From contig NC_003070.9 of the NCBI RefSeq assembly GCF_000001735.4, forward strand, positions 5,394,001 through 5,458,000: DNA of 64,000 nucleotides, read 5' to 3'. Source of the stretch: Arabidopsis thaliana. Taxonomy: Eukaryota; Streptophyta; Magnoliopsida; Brassicales; Brassicaceae. The notes below the pieces were generated by a model. It saw only the letters and a list, made by a program, of their open reading frames with translations, searched no databases and was not told the DNA's origin. The stretch's first letter is position 1; the number at the start of each line of letters is the position of its first letter. This document shows, in pieces, positions 1 through 11,581 of this stretch. The position numbers and the translations under genes are program-made.

Positions 1-639
1 CTGACGGGAACGTGGACTCGCAAAAAAGTCCGTTGTCCTAGTCTCATCGTTTCTTTATCCTATAAAAGATGCTTGAGTTTGAAGAAGATGCTTCACTGGC
101 TTGACACCCATTATCGTTGTCGGAGTAGCGTGGGAGCCATTGTAGCATATGATGTCTATGCTGATGATGATGAGCAGCAGTTTCGCATTATCCCTTTTCC
201 TGATCAAAAGGCTTGCTTTAGAAGAGCCTACACTACTTCAGGGGGATTCCTTGTGTGTATTAACAAAATCCATCTTCTATTGAGGCTTTGGAGGCTTGAA
301 GAGTACACAAGTGATTCAGGGAGATGGCAACTAACGCAGGAAATAAATCTAACATCTTTTGGTTGCGATCACCATTACTTTCCGGTGGCAATGCATCCCT
401 CTGAAACCCATATCACTTATATGGGCAATCCGGAAAAGGCTTTGGTATCAATAGACTTGAAGACACACAAGCTTACACTCCACACTAAATCATCGGCTTA
501 TAGAGACACAATGGTTTACCACTATTTGGATACTGTTTATGTATCAGTGGAAGCAAGTTTTGATCACGACGTTTTCTACACACCCCAATTCACACTCCCA
601 ACGTGGATGGGGTCGGTCCCTCGTTCACCTTCAATATAG
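1..639 (+). CDS. F-box family protein, 3' part (F-box-associated domain)
   Basis: The frame is open from the window edge to a TAG at 637-639, so only the C-terminal 212 residues are seen and the N-terminal F-box lies outside. The protein has the look of the plant F-box-associated (FBA) region: a Trp/Leu-rich block (LRLWRLEEY), then W-x-L-x-x-EI, and late beta-strand-like segments. Such proteins are substrate receptors of SCF ubiquitin ligases, and the part seen would bind the substrate. The position next to AVP1 fits At1g15680, an F-box gene (recalled). The target is unknown. The assignment rests on domain style and context, not on a search. Confidence 0.72.
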   Translation: MTGTWTRKKVRCPSLIVSLSYKRCLSLKKMLHWLDTHYRCRSSVGAIVAYDVYADDDEQQFRIIPFPDQKACFRRAYTTSGGFLVCINKIHLLLRLWRLEEYTSDSGRWQLTQEINLTSFGCDHHYFPVAMHPSETHITYMGNPEKALVSIDLKTHKLTLHTKSSAYRDTMVYHYLDTVYVSVEASFDHDVFYTPQFTLPTWMGSVPRSPSI

Positions 640-1475
640 CCCATTCTTTGCTTGTTCGTTTTCTTTTTGTGAAAGATTGCATTTGCTTAATATAGTACTA
701 GTCCAAGATATGTATTTCTTTATGACCCTCCTTTTTGTTTTTGGGATATGTACGCATCATGAATTTCGTAAGAAAGACAATGCATCAGATCACCACAGTT
801 CTTGCGTTTTCTTTGGAGATGTCTTGCGGATTGGAGGATATATTTGTTGAGAAGTCTGTTATTCCTCTCAGTCCATATCCTATAAACTCTCTTTTTCTCA
901 TCAAGAAAGAATTCATTTATCAAAATGTTTCCCTCTTCTTCATGGCCTTTATGAAAACCGAAAAAATAACTGAATATACGCTACATATAGTCGTCTCTCT
1001 TAGGAAAATAATCGCACAATGAAGTAGGAAAATAAAAGAATAAAGCATTTGACAACATTCTGTTATTCATTTTTTGCCAGTATACAAATCTTTGGAAAAT
1101 TGAGCACAAGAGAAAAACATTTTTTCAAACGTAAATTGTGGTTTAAGTTACAATTGAGTCATAGATAAAAAGATAAAAAAGAGAATTAAAACTGAGCGCT
1201 AAATACTTTTATTCTCTATATATATTTCGTTGGTGCAAAGTATGAGCGGTTTAGTTTCTTGCTTCGAGGGTCTGGTTATTGTTTTCCCTTGAATCTCTCT
1301 CTCTTCTTTTCTACTTCATTCAGATCATTATCTAATTGTTTTGGGATTCTTTTTTATTGTTCATTCGACTTGAATCTCTCTGTTATATTTTTACTTCGAT
1401 CATTATCTATGTAGCTCGTGGGTCTTGCTCTTAATAGTTTTTTTGAATCTCTTTTGCTTCCACACATACGACTGG
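640..1475. other. Intergenic, 3' side of the F-box gene
   Basis: No convincing gene. Short frames at 735-1022 and on the minus strand at 720-923 have no recognisable domain and use AT-rich codons. The stretch 1240-1420 is rich in TTC/CTCTCT and could be a pyrimidine-rich leader for the decayed locus that follows. Confidence 0.5.
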
Positions 1476-1770
1476 ATGTCGGAAAGAGAGAGAACCTTCT
1501 CCGCCGTCACAGCGACCGCAAAAGAGATCTCAACCACCGGCAAAGATTCCATCGATGTCGCATGCACGAAACCGATCACCGAGACACTTTCAAATTAATG
1601 AAATTCAGGTCGGCGAGTGGAGTCAAGATTCTTCCCTCATCGAAGGTCTCAAAGCACGAATCTATGGAGGCTCAGATAAACTAGTATGGGAGTTAGACCA
1701 TAAACGAGCAAGAAAAAGGAAGATAAAGATCGTTTTTGGTAACGTTTCCTCGATGCAATTTAGCGCATGC
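1476..1770 (+). pseudogene. Decayed coding fragment, plant-specific conserved domain
   Basis: An ATG at 1476 opens a 40-codon frame that ends at 1598. A second frame from about 1585 to 1770 reads EIQVGEW, then LKARIYGGSDKLVWEL and RKIKIVF. This resembles a conserved plant block (I-x-I/V-G-x-W ... A-K/R-x-Y ... K-L-V-W-E-x-L ... K-I-x-I) that I remember from plant-only proteins of unknown function. The block has no start of its own and neighbouring pieces fall in different frames, so this looks like a remnant of a host gene. A short spliced gene cannot be excluded. The family match is from memory and weak. Confidence 0.35.
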
Positions 1771-1779
1771 TCAAACATA

Positions 1780-4700
1780 TGCAAGGTTCAGAGACAAAAA
1801 AACAAAAAACAAAACAAAAAAAAACAAAACTGGACACTTATATATTGAAATCATTTTTTTTTATAAGAATAAACACATAAAAAACATCATTTACAAAAAA
1901 TAAAGGATTTAGCCCAATAAATCATTTTTTTTTTGAAATTGTTGGTGTATTTAATCAACAAATTTACAAAAAGAAGAATTACGTTAAGCTTTAAAGAAAT
2001 ACAAATATATATGAATTTATATTTAATATTATTTTTCTTCTTTTTTCTTATACTTGAACATATTTTTTTTTTATTGGCGATGCTCAAAGAGAAAAAAAAT
2101 GTTTGTGCTCCCTTTGGTTATGGGCCCCTGGTTCTTAGAGCTGATACTAAGAAAATGTCACTAAATCTCAAATATTTGGGTCAAAGCCCATATATGGTCA
2201 GATAGAGGCCCATTCAAAAGGTCTGAGATATGGAGGGAGCCGGGAGGAGTGGTCTAGTCTAGATATAAATAAACGAATAAAATGGTTTGGCGGGCATTTC
2301 TTCAAATGCCAACGAATCTCGAATATTCCATATATTACCTGTCATTTCCCTTTCTCTGATAAACTACATAACAAAAACAAAAGAAGAAGAGGGACAAACA
2401 TTTTGGGGTTTACATCAGAAAAACAAGCTGTACCTATTTCCAATTCCGAATAAGATAATTAGAGTTTAATTAACCCTAATAGATTATTTTAGTTTCTTTT
2501 TACAAAGTTGTTAACTATGATTCTGGCATGAGACAACTGAGAAAACATATTGCTCGGACTTGTGTCGGTGAGACCCGAATCAGAAGAAATTGTTTAGAGG
2601 GGAAGATATTGAACGTTGGATCAGAGGGACCCATACAACACACCCACCAATCCAAGGGTCGCGATCTATTTGAGGTGGCAAATGGTTCCCACTTACCCGC
2701 AGGAATATTATGGGACCGCTCCTTAACTCTTGCAATGTCACTTGTTGGTGCATCCCACTCTTCTCTTCCTTCTTCTCTCTTCAAGATAAAGCGATAACAT
2801 AAACAAATGATTATTTTTACAAGATTTGATTTGCTGCCTATATTACTCCATTATGCAATATAATAAAATACTAATATTCCAGATCTTTATACGGTTTTAG
2901 ATACCAATAAATATCTGACACTGAACTAAATCGATAAAAAGTATAAATAAAGCACCATATGTTATTAAAATATAATTCACATAAAAAATATCAAATAATT
3001 CATAGATTTGCCTATAAGCAAATGACTCGTCCGTGACTGTTAAATGAAATTAATCGGTACAAGTTATCTATGGAAAACAGTTCAACTATTTAACTATATC
3101 TTCTACTACAGTGTCTTTTTCGTTCTAATTGAGTAATTCATAAACGTTTAACTAATTCGATTGATACTCATCAACGCCTTATAGCATTGTCAATATACAA
3201 CTATAAACATTGAGATGTCACCAAATTTTGGTGAGGCTAAATAGAAAACATTATAATTACGACGACGACGATAATCTAATCATATATCATGGAAAGTCAC
3301 AAATCTTACCGTGTAAAATCATTCGCCTCTTTCTAATTCAATTATTGTTTTAACTTTAATTAGGTGGATTGGTTTGAATTCTACGTTTACCACACCAGTC
3401 ACCACTTGGATAAACCTTTAGGCCATGAATGATATTATATAATTTAGAAAGAAATGGAAACTAAATCGTGATTGAAAGATAAAAGTATGTCAGCCACAAA
3501 ACTAGGAAAGATTTCCTTTACATGATAATAATTTTTTCGAGATTCATTAGCAACCTGCAAAAGGGAACAAAGATAAAGCATGAGTGGTCACTAGTACTCA
3601 CTGAGTACCCAAAAAAAACACAATTAAATGCTAAGAAAATTCCACAAAATAATTTTTTGGTTAAGATATTTTATTTTATATATAAAAAGGTATTTATCCG
3701 ATTGGAGGGTTGCACACCATTCAATACACTTAATTACGTCAGCCGTTCGAAAAGGCCCTCCGATATATCCTCCTCTCTCACAAACTTCTTCAATTTTGTA
3801 TTCACTGGCAATATCTATGTACGGTTTGGTGCACTGTATCTTCTTACACGACTGTCTCGTATCGTATGAAGATGAGATTAAAATGAAAAAGTATTGGAAT
3901 CTAACCTAATCGAACAAATGCCAAAAATAATTTAGTACAACGTCGAATCGAATTTGTGAAAGTACTATAGAATCGATTCACATTAGAGACGAATACGAGT
4001 TTTTATTCCACTTTAAATTTCATCGTAAACTGAAAAGTTTTTTTTTTTTTTTTTTGCTTTGCATTTTTCTTTTTTGCTTTATCTGACACGTAGATATTAA
4101 TCAGCACACGGATGTAGTTTTATCTCTTTGCCAAAAAAAGAGAGTCAAATCCTCAAATTTAATCCTACATAAATGAGAATTTTGTTATTGTTAATCATAG
4201 CTTTTACAATTATAGCAAGCATTTACTTTACCCCAATAAAGTTTATGGCAAGCATTTATATATCGTGGATTGGTAAATTAACAATTTTATACAGATGGCC
4301 TGTTTTAATTAAAGGGTTAGATTTTTCACTATGGCTTTCATTTAAACAATTAAAAACCCTGATATTTTAACTACGTATTTCCATTTATCCTAATCATGAA
4401 ATTAATACAAAATGATTTAGGCTCTTAACTATATCTTCTTTTTTTATTGTTCAAAGCTCTTTACTATTTATCCATATTTGATAATATGTACACTGAATCC
4501 ATCTTTGTAAAATAGGAAGAGAGAATTAAATGATATATTTTAGACCAAAATACACCCGATTTGGTAAATACTCAGAATATACCATATGGATCAGATAAAT
4601 CATAATCTTCACCTAACTAAATTAATTTTCTACCACGAAGGGGGATTGACTACAAAACCCGAAAAGTACTAATCATGTACTTCCAGATCCGACGGCTAAA

Positions 4701-4950
4701 AACGCATCGATCAACACGTAGTAGGTGTCTTTCGCCCTAAACTCAACGACCAAGATGAACTCAAGCTTTACTTTGCTGTCGTGTCCGACAACTACCGGAT
4801 AGATGAGGATGAATCTAAATTCGGACAAATAGAGCGTAGTCAACACGCGCGTAAATGAGTTCTGATGGTGTAGCGTAAAAACCGTGTACCCAACCGTACC
4901 GGATTCCATCTATCTTTCTGGATGGGAGCATCCAAAGAGAAGAAGGAGAG
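1780..4950. other. Long gene-poor intergenic region upstream of AVP1
   Basis: About 3.1 kb of AT-rich DNA with homopolymer runs and no gene I can support. Two islands are less AT-rich: 2515-2797, open on both strands, and 4660-4910, just upstream of the AVP1 TATA box. Neither encodes a recognisable domain. TGGGCC/GGCCCA-type motifs lie at about 2124 and 2210. The proximal 1-2 kb is presumably AVP1 promoter. Confidence 0.5.
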
Positions 4951-4958
4951 AGCTAGTC

Positions 4959-4966
4959 TTATATAA
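4959..4966 (+). promoter_or_regulatory. TATA box of AVP1
   Basis: TTATATAAC lies about 150 bp upstream of the AVP1 ATG (5115). It is followed by a CT-rich leader (4998-5045) that has no upstream ATG between the expected start site near 4990 and 5115, which suggests efficient initiation at the main ATG. Confidence 0.6.
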
Positions 4967-5114
4967 CGACACGATATCCTCACCTATTTACGCCTCATTT
5001 TCTTCTTCACCTCTCTCTCTGTGTGTGTTCTGTGTTCTCTCTCTCGCGCGAAGCGGTTCTCTTTCTTTTGTTTATTTGTTTTTATTTGTTTTTCTCTTAT
5101 ACGGAGGAGAGAAG

Positions 5115-8100
5115 ATGGTGGCGCCTGCTTTGTTACCGGAGCTCTGGACGGAGATCCTTGTACCGATTTGTGCGGTGATTGGTATCGCCTTTTCGCTTTT
5201 CCAATGGTACGTTGTATCTCGCGTGAAACTCACCTCTGACCTCGGCGCATCGTCTTCCGGTGGAGCTAACAATGGGAAGAATGGATACGGTGATTATCTA
5301 ATCGAGGAAGAGGAAGGTGTTAATGACCAGAGTGTTGTCGCTAAGTGCGCTGAGATTCAGACTGCTATTTCCGAAGGTAAGATCTATTGATACTTTATTC
5401 AGATCTCACTGTTCTGTTTTTAGATCTGGCTCTGTTTTTTGATTGGTGGTTGTTTGATGATGTTTTGGATTGTTAGAACGTTGAAATTACTAATTCAGTA
5501 TCTTGTGAAATCTGAGATGATGTGTGTTTTCTGAGTGAATAATATTGGGATCTGTTTGGTTGTTGTGGGGACAGGTGCAACTTCATTCCTATTCACGGAG
5601 TACAAATATGTTGGTGTCTTCATGATTTTCTTTGCTGCTGTTATCTTTGTTTTCCTCGGCTCTGTTGAGGGATTCAGCACTGATAACAAGCCTTGTACTT
5701 ACGACACCACCAGAACCTGCAAGCCTGCATTGGCTACTGCAGCTTTCAGTACCATTGCTTTCGTGCTTGGTGCTGTTACCTCTGTTCTATCTGGTTTCCT
5801 TGGGATGAAGATTGCTACATACGCTAATGCTAGGACCACTTTGGAGGCGAGGAAAGGTGTTGGAAAGGCGTTCATTGTTGCATTCAGGTCTGGTGCTGTG
5901 ATGGGTTTCCTTCTTGCAGCGAGTGGTCTATTGGTGCTTTACATTACTATCAATGTGTTCAAGATCTATTACGGAGATGACTGGGAAGGTCTTTTTGAGG
6001 CTATTACTGGTTATGGTCTTGGTGGGTCTTCCATGGCTCTCTTTGGCCGTGTTGGTGGTGGGATCTACACTAAGGCTGCTGATGTCGGCGCTGACCTTGT
6101 CGGTAAAATTGAGAGGAATATTCCAGAGGATGATCCAAGAAACCCAGCTGTAAGTACACCATTTCACTGTGTGATAACACTTTGCTTTCTTTTTTTCAAT
6201 AGAAGTTAAGACTTATTTTGGTTGGTTATGTTACAGGTCATTGCTGATAATGTCGGTGACAATGTTGGTGACATTGCTGGTATGGGATCTGATCTCTTTG
6301 GATCATATGCTGAAGCATCATGCGCTGCTCTTGTTGTTGCCTCGATCTCATCTTTCGGAATCAACCACGACTTCACTGCCATGTGCTACCCATTGCTCAT
6401 CAGTTCAATGGGAATCTTGGTTTGTTTGATCACAACTCTCTTTGCCACTGACTTCTTTGAGATTAAGCTTGTCAAGGAGATTGAACCAGCATTGAAGAAC
6501 CAGCTCATTATCTCAACTGTTATTATGACTGTTGGTATTGCTATTGTGTCATGGGTTGGCTTACCGACCTCCTTTACCATCTTCAACTTTGGAACACAAA
6601 AAGTTGTCAAGAACTGGTAATTTCCTTGTGGATGATTGCTTTTGTTTTTTTCCTGCATTTCTCTATTCAAATTTCTCGTTGCACTTTTTTAAGTCTTGCA
6701 TTATTTTGGATTTCAGGCAGCTATTCCTTTGTGTTTGTGTTGGTCTTTGGGCTGGACTCATTATTGGTTTCGTCACTGAGTACTACACTAGTAACGCCTA
6801 CAGGTAAGACTCATTTTAGCTGTATTTAGTCACTAACTTTTCCCAGCTAGTAGAGCTAACTCTTATGTCCTCCTATTCTTGCAGCCCTGTGCAAGATGTT
6901 GCAGATTCATGCAGAACTGGTGCAGCTACCAATGTTATCTTCGGCCTTGCTCTTGGTTACAAATCCGTCATTATTCCAATCTTTGCTATTGCTATCAGTA
7001 TATTCGTTAGCTTCAGCTTTGCTGCTATGTATGGTGTTGCTGTTGCTGCTCTTGGTATGCTCAGTACCATTGCCACTGGTTTGGCAATTGATGCTTATGG
7101 TCCCATCAGTGACAATGCTGGTGGTATTGCTGAAATGGCTGGAATGAGCCACCGCATCCGTGAAAGAACTGATGCTCTTGATGCCGCTGGAAACACCACT
7201 GCTGCTATTGGAAAGGTATGGAGCCTTCTTAACCTCTTTCTGCAATCCGATGAATTAATAAAAGAGCTTGCTTGCTTGAACCATTCCTCAGGTTGCCTTT
7301 GCTTGTGTTGTATTTTGACATGTTATTCTGGTTTGTTGTGTACAGGGATTTGCCATTGGCTCTGCTGCCCTAGTCTCCTTGGCTCTCTTTGGTGCCTTTG
7401 TGAGCCGTGCAGGGATCCACACCGTAGATGTTTTGACCCCTAAAGTTATCATTGGGCTCCTTGTTGGTGCCATGCTTCCTTACTGGTTCTCTGCCATGAC
7501 AATGAAGAGTGTGGGAAGTGCAGCTCTTAAGATGGTTGAAGAAGTTCGCAGGCAGTTCAACACCATCCCTGGACTTATGGAAGGAACCGCAAAACCAGAC
7601 TACGCCACATGTGTCAAGATCTCCACCGATGCTTCCATCAAGGAAATGATACCTCCTGGTTGCCTTGTCATGCTCACACCTCTCATTGTTGGTTTCTTCT
7701 TTGGAGTTGAGACCCTCTCTGGTGTCCTCGCCGGATCTCTTGTATCCGGTGTTCAGGTAAAGTATATTCTCAATTCAATTGTGAATAACTATTCTTAAAA
7801 AAAATGCTCATCGATGCTCTCTGTTTATTCTATTCAGATCGCCATATCAGCATCTAACACTGGTGGTGCCTGGGACAACGCCAAGAAATACATCGAGGTA
7901 ATGGAATTTTCTTGTAGCTTAAATCAAACCATTTGAAAATATGAAGTCAAATCCTTAAGCATTGTTATATATTCGCAGGCTGGTGTATCAGAGCACGCAA
8001 AGAGCCTTGGACCAAAGGGTTCAGAGCCACACAAGGCAGCTGTGATTGGAGACACAATTGGAGACCCATTGAAGGATACTTCAGGACCTTCATTGAACAT

Positions 8101-8185
8101 CCTCATCAAGCTCATGGCTGTTGAGTCTCTTGTCTTTGCTCCCTTCTTCGCCACTCACGGTGGTATCCTTTTCAAGTACTTCTAA
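5115..8185 (+). CDS. AVP1: Vacuolar H+-translocating inorganic pyrophosphatase, type I (AVP1/VHP1)
   Basis: Hydrolyses cytosolic pyrophosphate and pumps protons into the vacuole, sharing tonoplast energisation with the V-ATPase; its PPi-removal role also supports gluconeogenesis in seedlings. Exons: 5115-5376, 5575-6149, 6237-6616, 6717-6803, 6885-7215, 7346-7756, 7838-7897, 7979-8185. They join in frame to 770 residues, the known length. About 16 membrane spans are visible. The catalytic loop has the family signature [13 protein letters not shown] near residue 257, followed by the acidic DNVGDNVGD block. A second acidic set ([14 protein letters not shown]) lies near the C-terminus. The sequence matches the K+-stimulated type I class. 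The start has a purine-rich context (GAAGATGG). Identity is certain from recalled sequence (At1g15690). Confidence 0.98.
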
Positions 8186-8628
8186 ACTCAATCCGAGGGA
8201 AGAAGATGACGATGATGAAGAAGAAGAAGATGATGATGGCGATCGATTCTAAACTTTCTTTTTTACCATTCTTATTTTCGTTTACCGTAGGTGGTTAAAA
8301 AACCTTTTTTGTTGATGAGGCTCATTTAAAGAACCAACCAAATGATGTTTCTTTCTCTCACTCTCTGTCTTTCTGTTTTCTTTTTGTTCTGTTTAGAATT
8401 TAGAAATCCACCAAGTATTCGGTCGAGACTTGTTTTAGCCGTTACTTTCTGCTGCTTATATTTCCTAAATTGGTTGTCTTCTTCGAGACATAATTGGAAT
8501 TTATTGTTACTGTTAGTCTTTTGTCGGCGTTAGGTGTAAACGATTCTCAATTTCTCATGATCTGTAAATTCTTTCATGACATTTATTACCACAAACAACA
8601 AATGATTTTACACAGCTGTAGTTTCTAC
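8186..8628. other. Convergent 3' region between AVP1 and ATPC2
   Basis: Begins with a GAT/GAA-rich stretch (about 8198-8250) just after the AVP1 stop, the start of its 3'UTR. Both genes terminate here. No separate gene is seen. Confidence 0.6.
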
Positions 8629-9789
8629 CTAAGACTCTCGAAGAGCTTCTGCTCCAGCCACAATCTCCAGCAACTCCCCAGTGATCTTAGCCTGTCTCGC
8701 TCGGTTATAAGCCATCGTCAGATTCTTCTTCAATTCAACCGCATTATCAGTCGCATTACTCATCGCATTCATCCTCGACGCAAGCTCACTCGCTAAAGAT
8801 TCCTGCAGTGCTCTTAGAATCTGACTGTTGAGATACAAAGGCATCATTGCATCAAGAATCTGAACAGGGTCTTGCTCAAACTGCATCAACGGTGAGATCT
8901 CAGGCTTCTCAACTTCAAGCTTGGTCCTTTCCACAGCTAACTTCCCATCTTTGCTCGTTAGCCTAAACATCTCATCCTCGATAGCATCAACACACTCACC
9001 TTTCACATCACAAGACTCTCCTTTCATCGACAAAGGCAACAGAGTGTGGATCACAGGATCAGATTTCACCAAAGACACAAACTTTGTGTAAACAAGCTCA
9101 ACTTTATCAACCTCTTCACTGACAAACAAGGAAAACACATCATCTGCAATAACTTGAGCTTCTTTAGTCGTTGGGAAAACACCTCCTCCTTCAATACATT
9201 TATCAACATCAAATTCATCTCTCCGACTAAAATAAGCATTCCCTTTCTTACCTACACTTATCACAACACAGTCTATTCCTCTCTGCTTCAACTCTTGAAC
9301 TCGCAGAGTAGCTTTCTTGGTCACTGCATTGTTGAAACCACCACACAATCCTTTATCGCCAGTAACAACAACCAAAGCAACTCTCTTCACGGGTCTAACA
9401 ATGCTCAGAGGAAAATCAATGTCTTCTAATTGAGCAGATTGGTTAATTGAGTAGAGAATCTCCACAAGAGTTTCAGTGAAAGGTCTACCCTTTATGACTG
9501 CATCTTGAGCTCGACGAACTCTAGCTGCCGCCACGAGTCTCATCGCTTCCGTTATCTTCTGGGTATTCTTCACACTGTCGATTCGTTCTCGTAACTCTCG
9601 GATTCCAGCTCGAATTTGAATTGAGGGCAACGGAGATCTCGACGAAATCCGGTTTGGTGTCAGTGATTGAAACGGATAATAACGAACTGGTTTCAAGGTA
9701 GCTATGAAAGAGTAGGACTCTGAGCTCGAAGCCGAATTCGAATTCGAAGGAGACGACAAGAGCCAAGAGGTCGAGATCGAACCTGTCAT
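8629..9789 (-). CDS. ATPC2: ATP synthase gamma chain 2, chloroplastic
   Basis: Rotating central-stalk subunit of the CF1 part of the thylakoid ATP synthase; it couples proton flow to ATP synthesis. Intronless, 386 residues. The first ~60 residues are a Ser-rich chloroplast transit peptide. The mature N-terminal helix starts at IRELRERI, and the conserved C-terminal helix contains RQAKITGELLEIV. The thiol-switch loop unique to plastid gamma chains is present as CDVKGECVD, with cysteines at precursor residues 260 and 266, followed by the acidic IEDEMF segment. Matches recalled At1g15700, the minor gamma isoform. ATPC1 is the major leaf isoform, and the acidic residues after the Cys pair differ between them. 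Confidence 0.96.
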   Translation of the reverse strand: MTGSISTSWLLSSPSNSNSASSSESYSFIATLKPVRYYPFQSLTPNRISSRSPLPSIQIRAGIRELRERIDSVKNTQKITEAMRLVAAARVRRAQDAVIKGRPFTETLVEILYSINQSAQLEDIDFPLSIVRPVKRVALVVVTGDKGLCGGFNNAVTKKATLRVQELKQRGIDCVVISVGKKGNAYFSRRDEFDVDKCIEGGGVFPTTKEAQVIADDVFSLFVSEEVDKVELVYTKFVSLVKSDPVIHTLLPLSMKGESCDVKGECVDAIEDEMFRLTSKDGKLAVERTKLEVEKPEISPLMQFEQDPVQILDAMMPLYLNSQILRALQESLASELASRMNAMSNATDNAVELKKNLTMAYNRARQAKITGELLEIVAGAEALRES

Positions 9790-10504
9790 TTTCGTTTGGG
9801 AAAGAAGACCCTGAACTTGAGAGGTTTAAGATTTCATCTTCTCGTGAAGAAATGAGCAAAGAAAGAGAACTTGAGGGGTTTTCTGTAATTATCATGTTTA
9901 TTAGGGGTCAGTATATAAAAATTACTACAAAAGTCAAAATTAGAGTTTTTGTTTTTTTTTTTCTATGAGAAAAACGAGGGAAATATCAATAACCCTCCTA
10001 AATCCTAATAAAAATTACTACAAATAGCCAAATTAATAGAAAACCAAAAAACAACAACTATAGTCAGCATATGAAAATTACGAAATTTTCTTTTTAAAGA
10101 TTCATATATAGGAAGAGATTGAACTTTAAAGTAACAAATCAAAATAAAATTATGGACAAATAAAAACTCTAGTCCTTCAGAAAAAGAAATATTGTAAATG
10201 CGGGTTACTAAATACAAATGAATACAAAACAGTACCTACAAATTTCCTTGGAACGACTTTTAATTTTGACCTCAATTTTTTATTTCCATTATGGTCCTTG
10301 TGTTGTTGTGTATTTAGCATTTTGTTTTTCTTGGGTCAATCAGCATCACCACGTTTAGGCCACGACATAAAATTGATCCGTTTATTTTTGAGGCTCGCTC
10401 GCATCTTCTTCCTCCTTTGGCGCAACCGCTTCTTCCTCTTCTATTCTCACAGATTTCTCTAAGCTCCCAACTTTGGAGCTAAAACTCAATCAACACTACT
10501 CACA
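9790..10504. other. Shared divergent promoter region, ATPC2 / arogenate dehydrogenase
   Basis: About 0.7 kb between two divergent genes. It is AT-rich in the middle and pyrimidine-rich near 10395-10470, the likely leader of the plus-strand gene. No additional gene is seen. Confidence 0.5.
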
Positions 10505-11544
10505 ATGCTACTCCATTTCTCTCCGGCGAAACCCCTCATTTCTCCACCCAATCTCCGCCGCAATTCACCCACATTCCTCATTTCCCCGCCGCGATCTCTT
10601 CGAATTCGAGCAATCGACGCCGCCCAAATCTTCGATTACGAAACCCAACTCAAATCCGAGTACCGCAAATCCTCTGCTCTCAAAATCGCCGTCTTGGGTT
10701 TCGGCAATTTCGGCCAATTCCTCTCCAAAACCCTAATTCGACACGGCCACGATCTAATCACTCACTCCCGCTCCGATTACTCCGACGCCGCAAACTCAAT
10801 CGGAGCTCGTTTCTTCGATAACCCTCACGATCTCTGTGAACAACATCCCGACGTTGTCCTCCTCTGTACCTCAATCCTCTCCACAGAATCAGTCCTCAGA
10901 TCATTCCCTTTCCAACGTCTCCGTCGTAGCACACTCTTCGTCGATGTTCTCTCCGTTAAGGAATTCCCAAAAGCCCTCTTCATTAAATACCTTCCTAAGG
11001 AGTTTGACATTCTCTGTACTCATCCAATGTTTGGACCTGAGAGTGGTAAGCATTCTTGGTCTGGCTTGCCCTTTGTCTACGATAAGGTGAGAATCGGAGA
11101 CGCAGCTTCAAGACAAGAGAGGTGTGAGAAGTTTCTAAGAATTTTTGAGAATGAAGGTTGCAAGATGGTTGAAATGAGCTGTGAGAAGCATGATTATTAC
11201 GCAGCTGGATCGCAATTCGTGACGCATACTATGGGAAGGGTTTTGGAGAAATATGGAGTTGAGTCTTCGCCGATTAACACCAAAGGTTATGAGACGTTGT
11301 TGGATTTGGTGGAGAACACATCGAGTGATAGCTTTGAGCTTTTCTACGGTTTGTTTATGTATAATCCGAATGCTCTTGAACAGTTGGAGAGATTGGATAT
11401 GGCTTTTGAGTCTGTTAAGAAGGAGCTGTTTGGGAGATTACATCAGCAATACAGGAAGCAAATGTTTGGTGGGGAGGTTCAATCGCCCAAGAAAACTGAG
11501 CAGAAATTGCTCAATGATGGTGGTGTTGTTCCTATGAATGATAT

Positions 11545-11577
<33 letters not shown>

Positions 11578-11581
11578 TTAA
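10505..11581 (+). CDS. TyrAAT2: Arogenate dehydrogenase (TyrA family), plastid-targeted
   Basis: Catalyses NADP-dependent oxidative decarboxylation of arogenate to tyrosine in plastids. Single exon, 358 residues. The first ~55 residues form a Ser/Pro/Arg-rich transit peptide. A Rossmann dinucleotide motif (VLGFGNFGQF) sits near residue 63, followed by SRSDYS in the cofactor 2'-phosphate position. The substrate region holds CTHPMFGPESG and a later CEKHDYYAAGSQFVTHT with catalytic-type histidines. There is one TyrA unit, unlike the tandem-duplicated TyrAAT1. It ends in an 11-serine tract encoded by a (TCA)n repeat. Matches recalled At1g15710. Activity is inferred from the family. Confidence 0.92.
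11546..11578 (+). repeat. In-frame (TCA)n microsatellite, poly-Ser tail
   Basis: Ten TCA codons plus TCT lie immediately before the stop of the arogenate dehydrogenase gene. Length variation here would change only the C-terminal tail. Confidence 0.9.

Noticed and set aside
2515-2797. Overlapping 89-codon frames on both strands
   Set aside because: No domain, no TATA or leader signature; chance opening in a less AT-rich island.
3522-3869. 115-codon plus-strand frame
   Set aside because: Composition of AT-rich intergenic DNA, no recognisable motif.
9046-9429. 127-codon plus-strand frame
   Set aside because: Antisense of ATPC2; no domain.
9521-9895. 124-codon minus-strand frame
   Set aside because: Overlaps the ATPC2 transit-peptide region in another frame.
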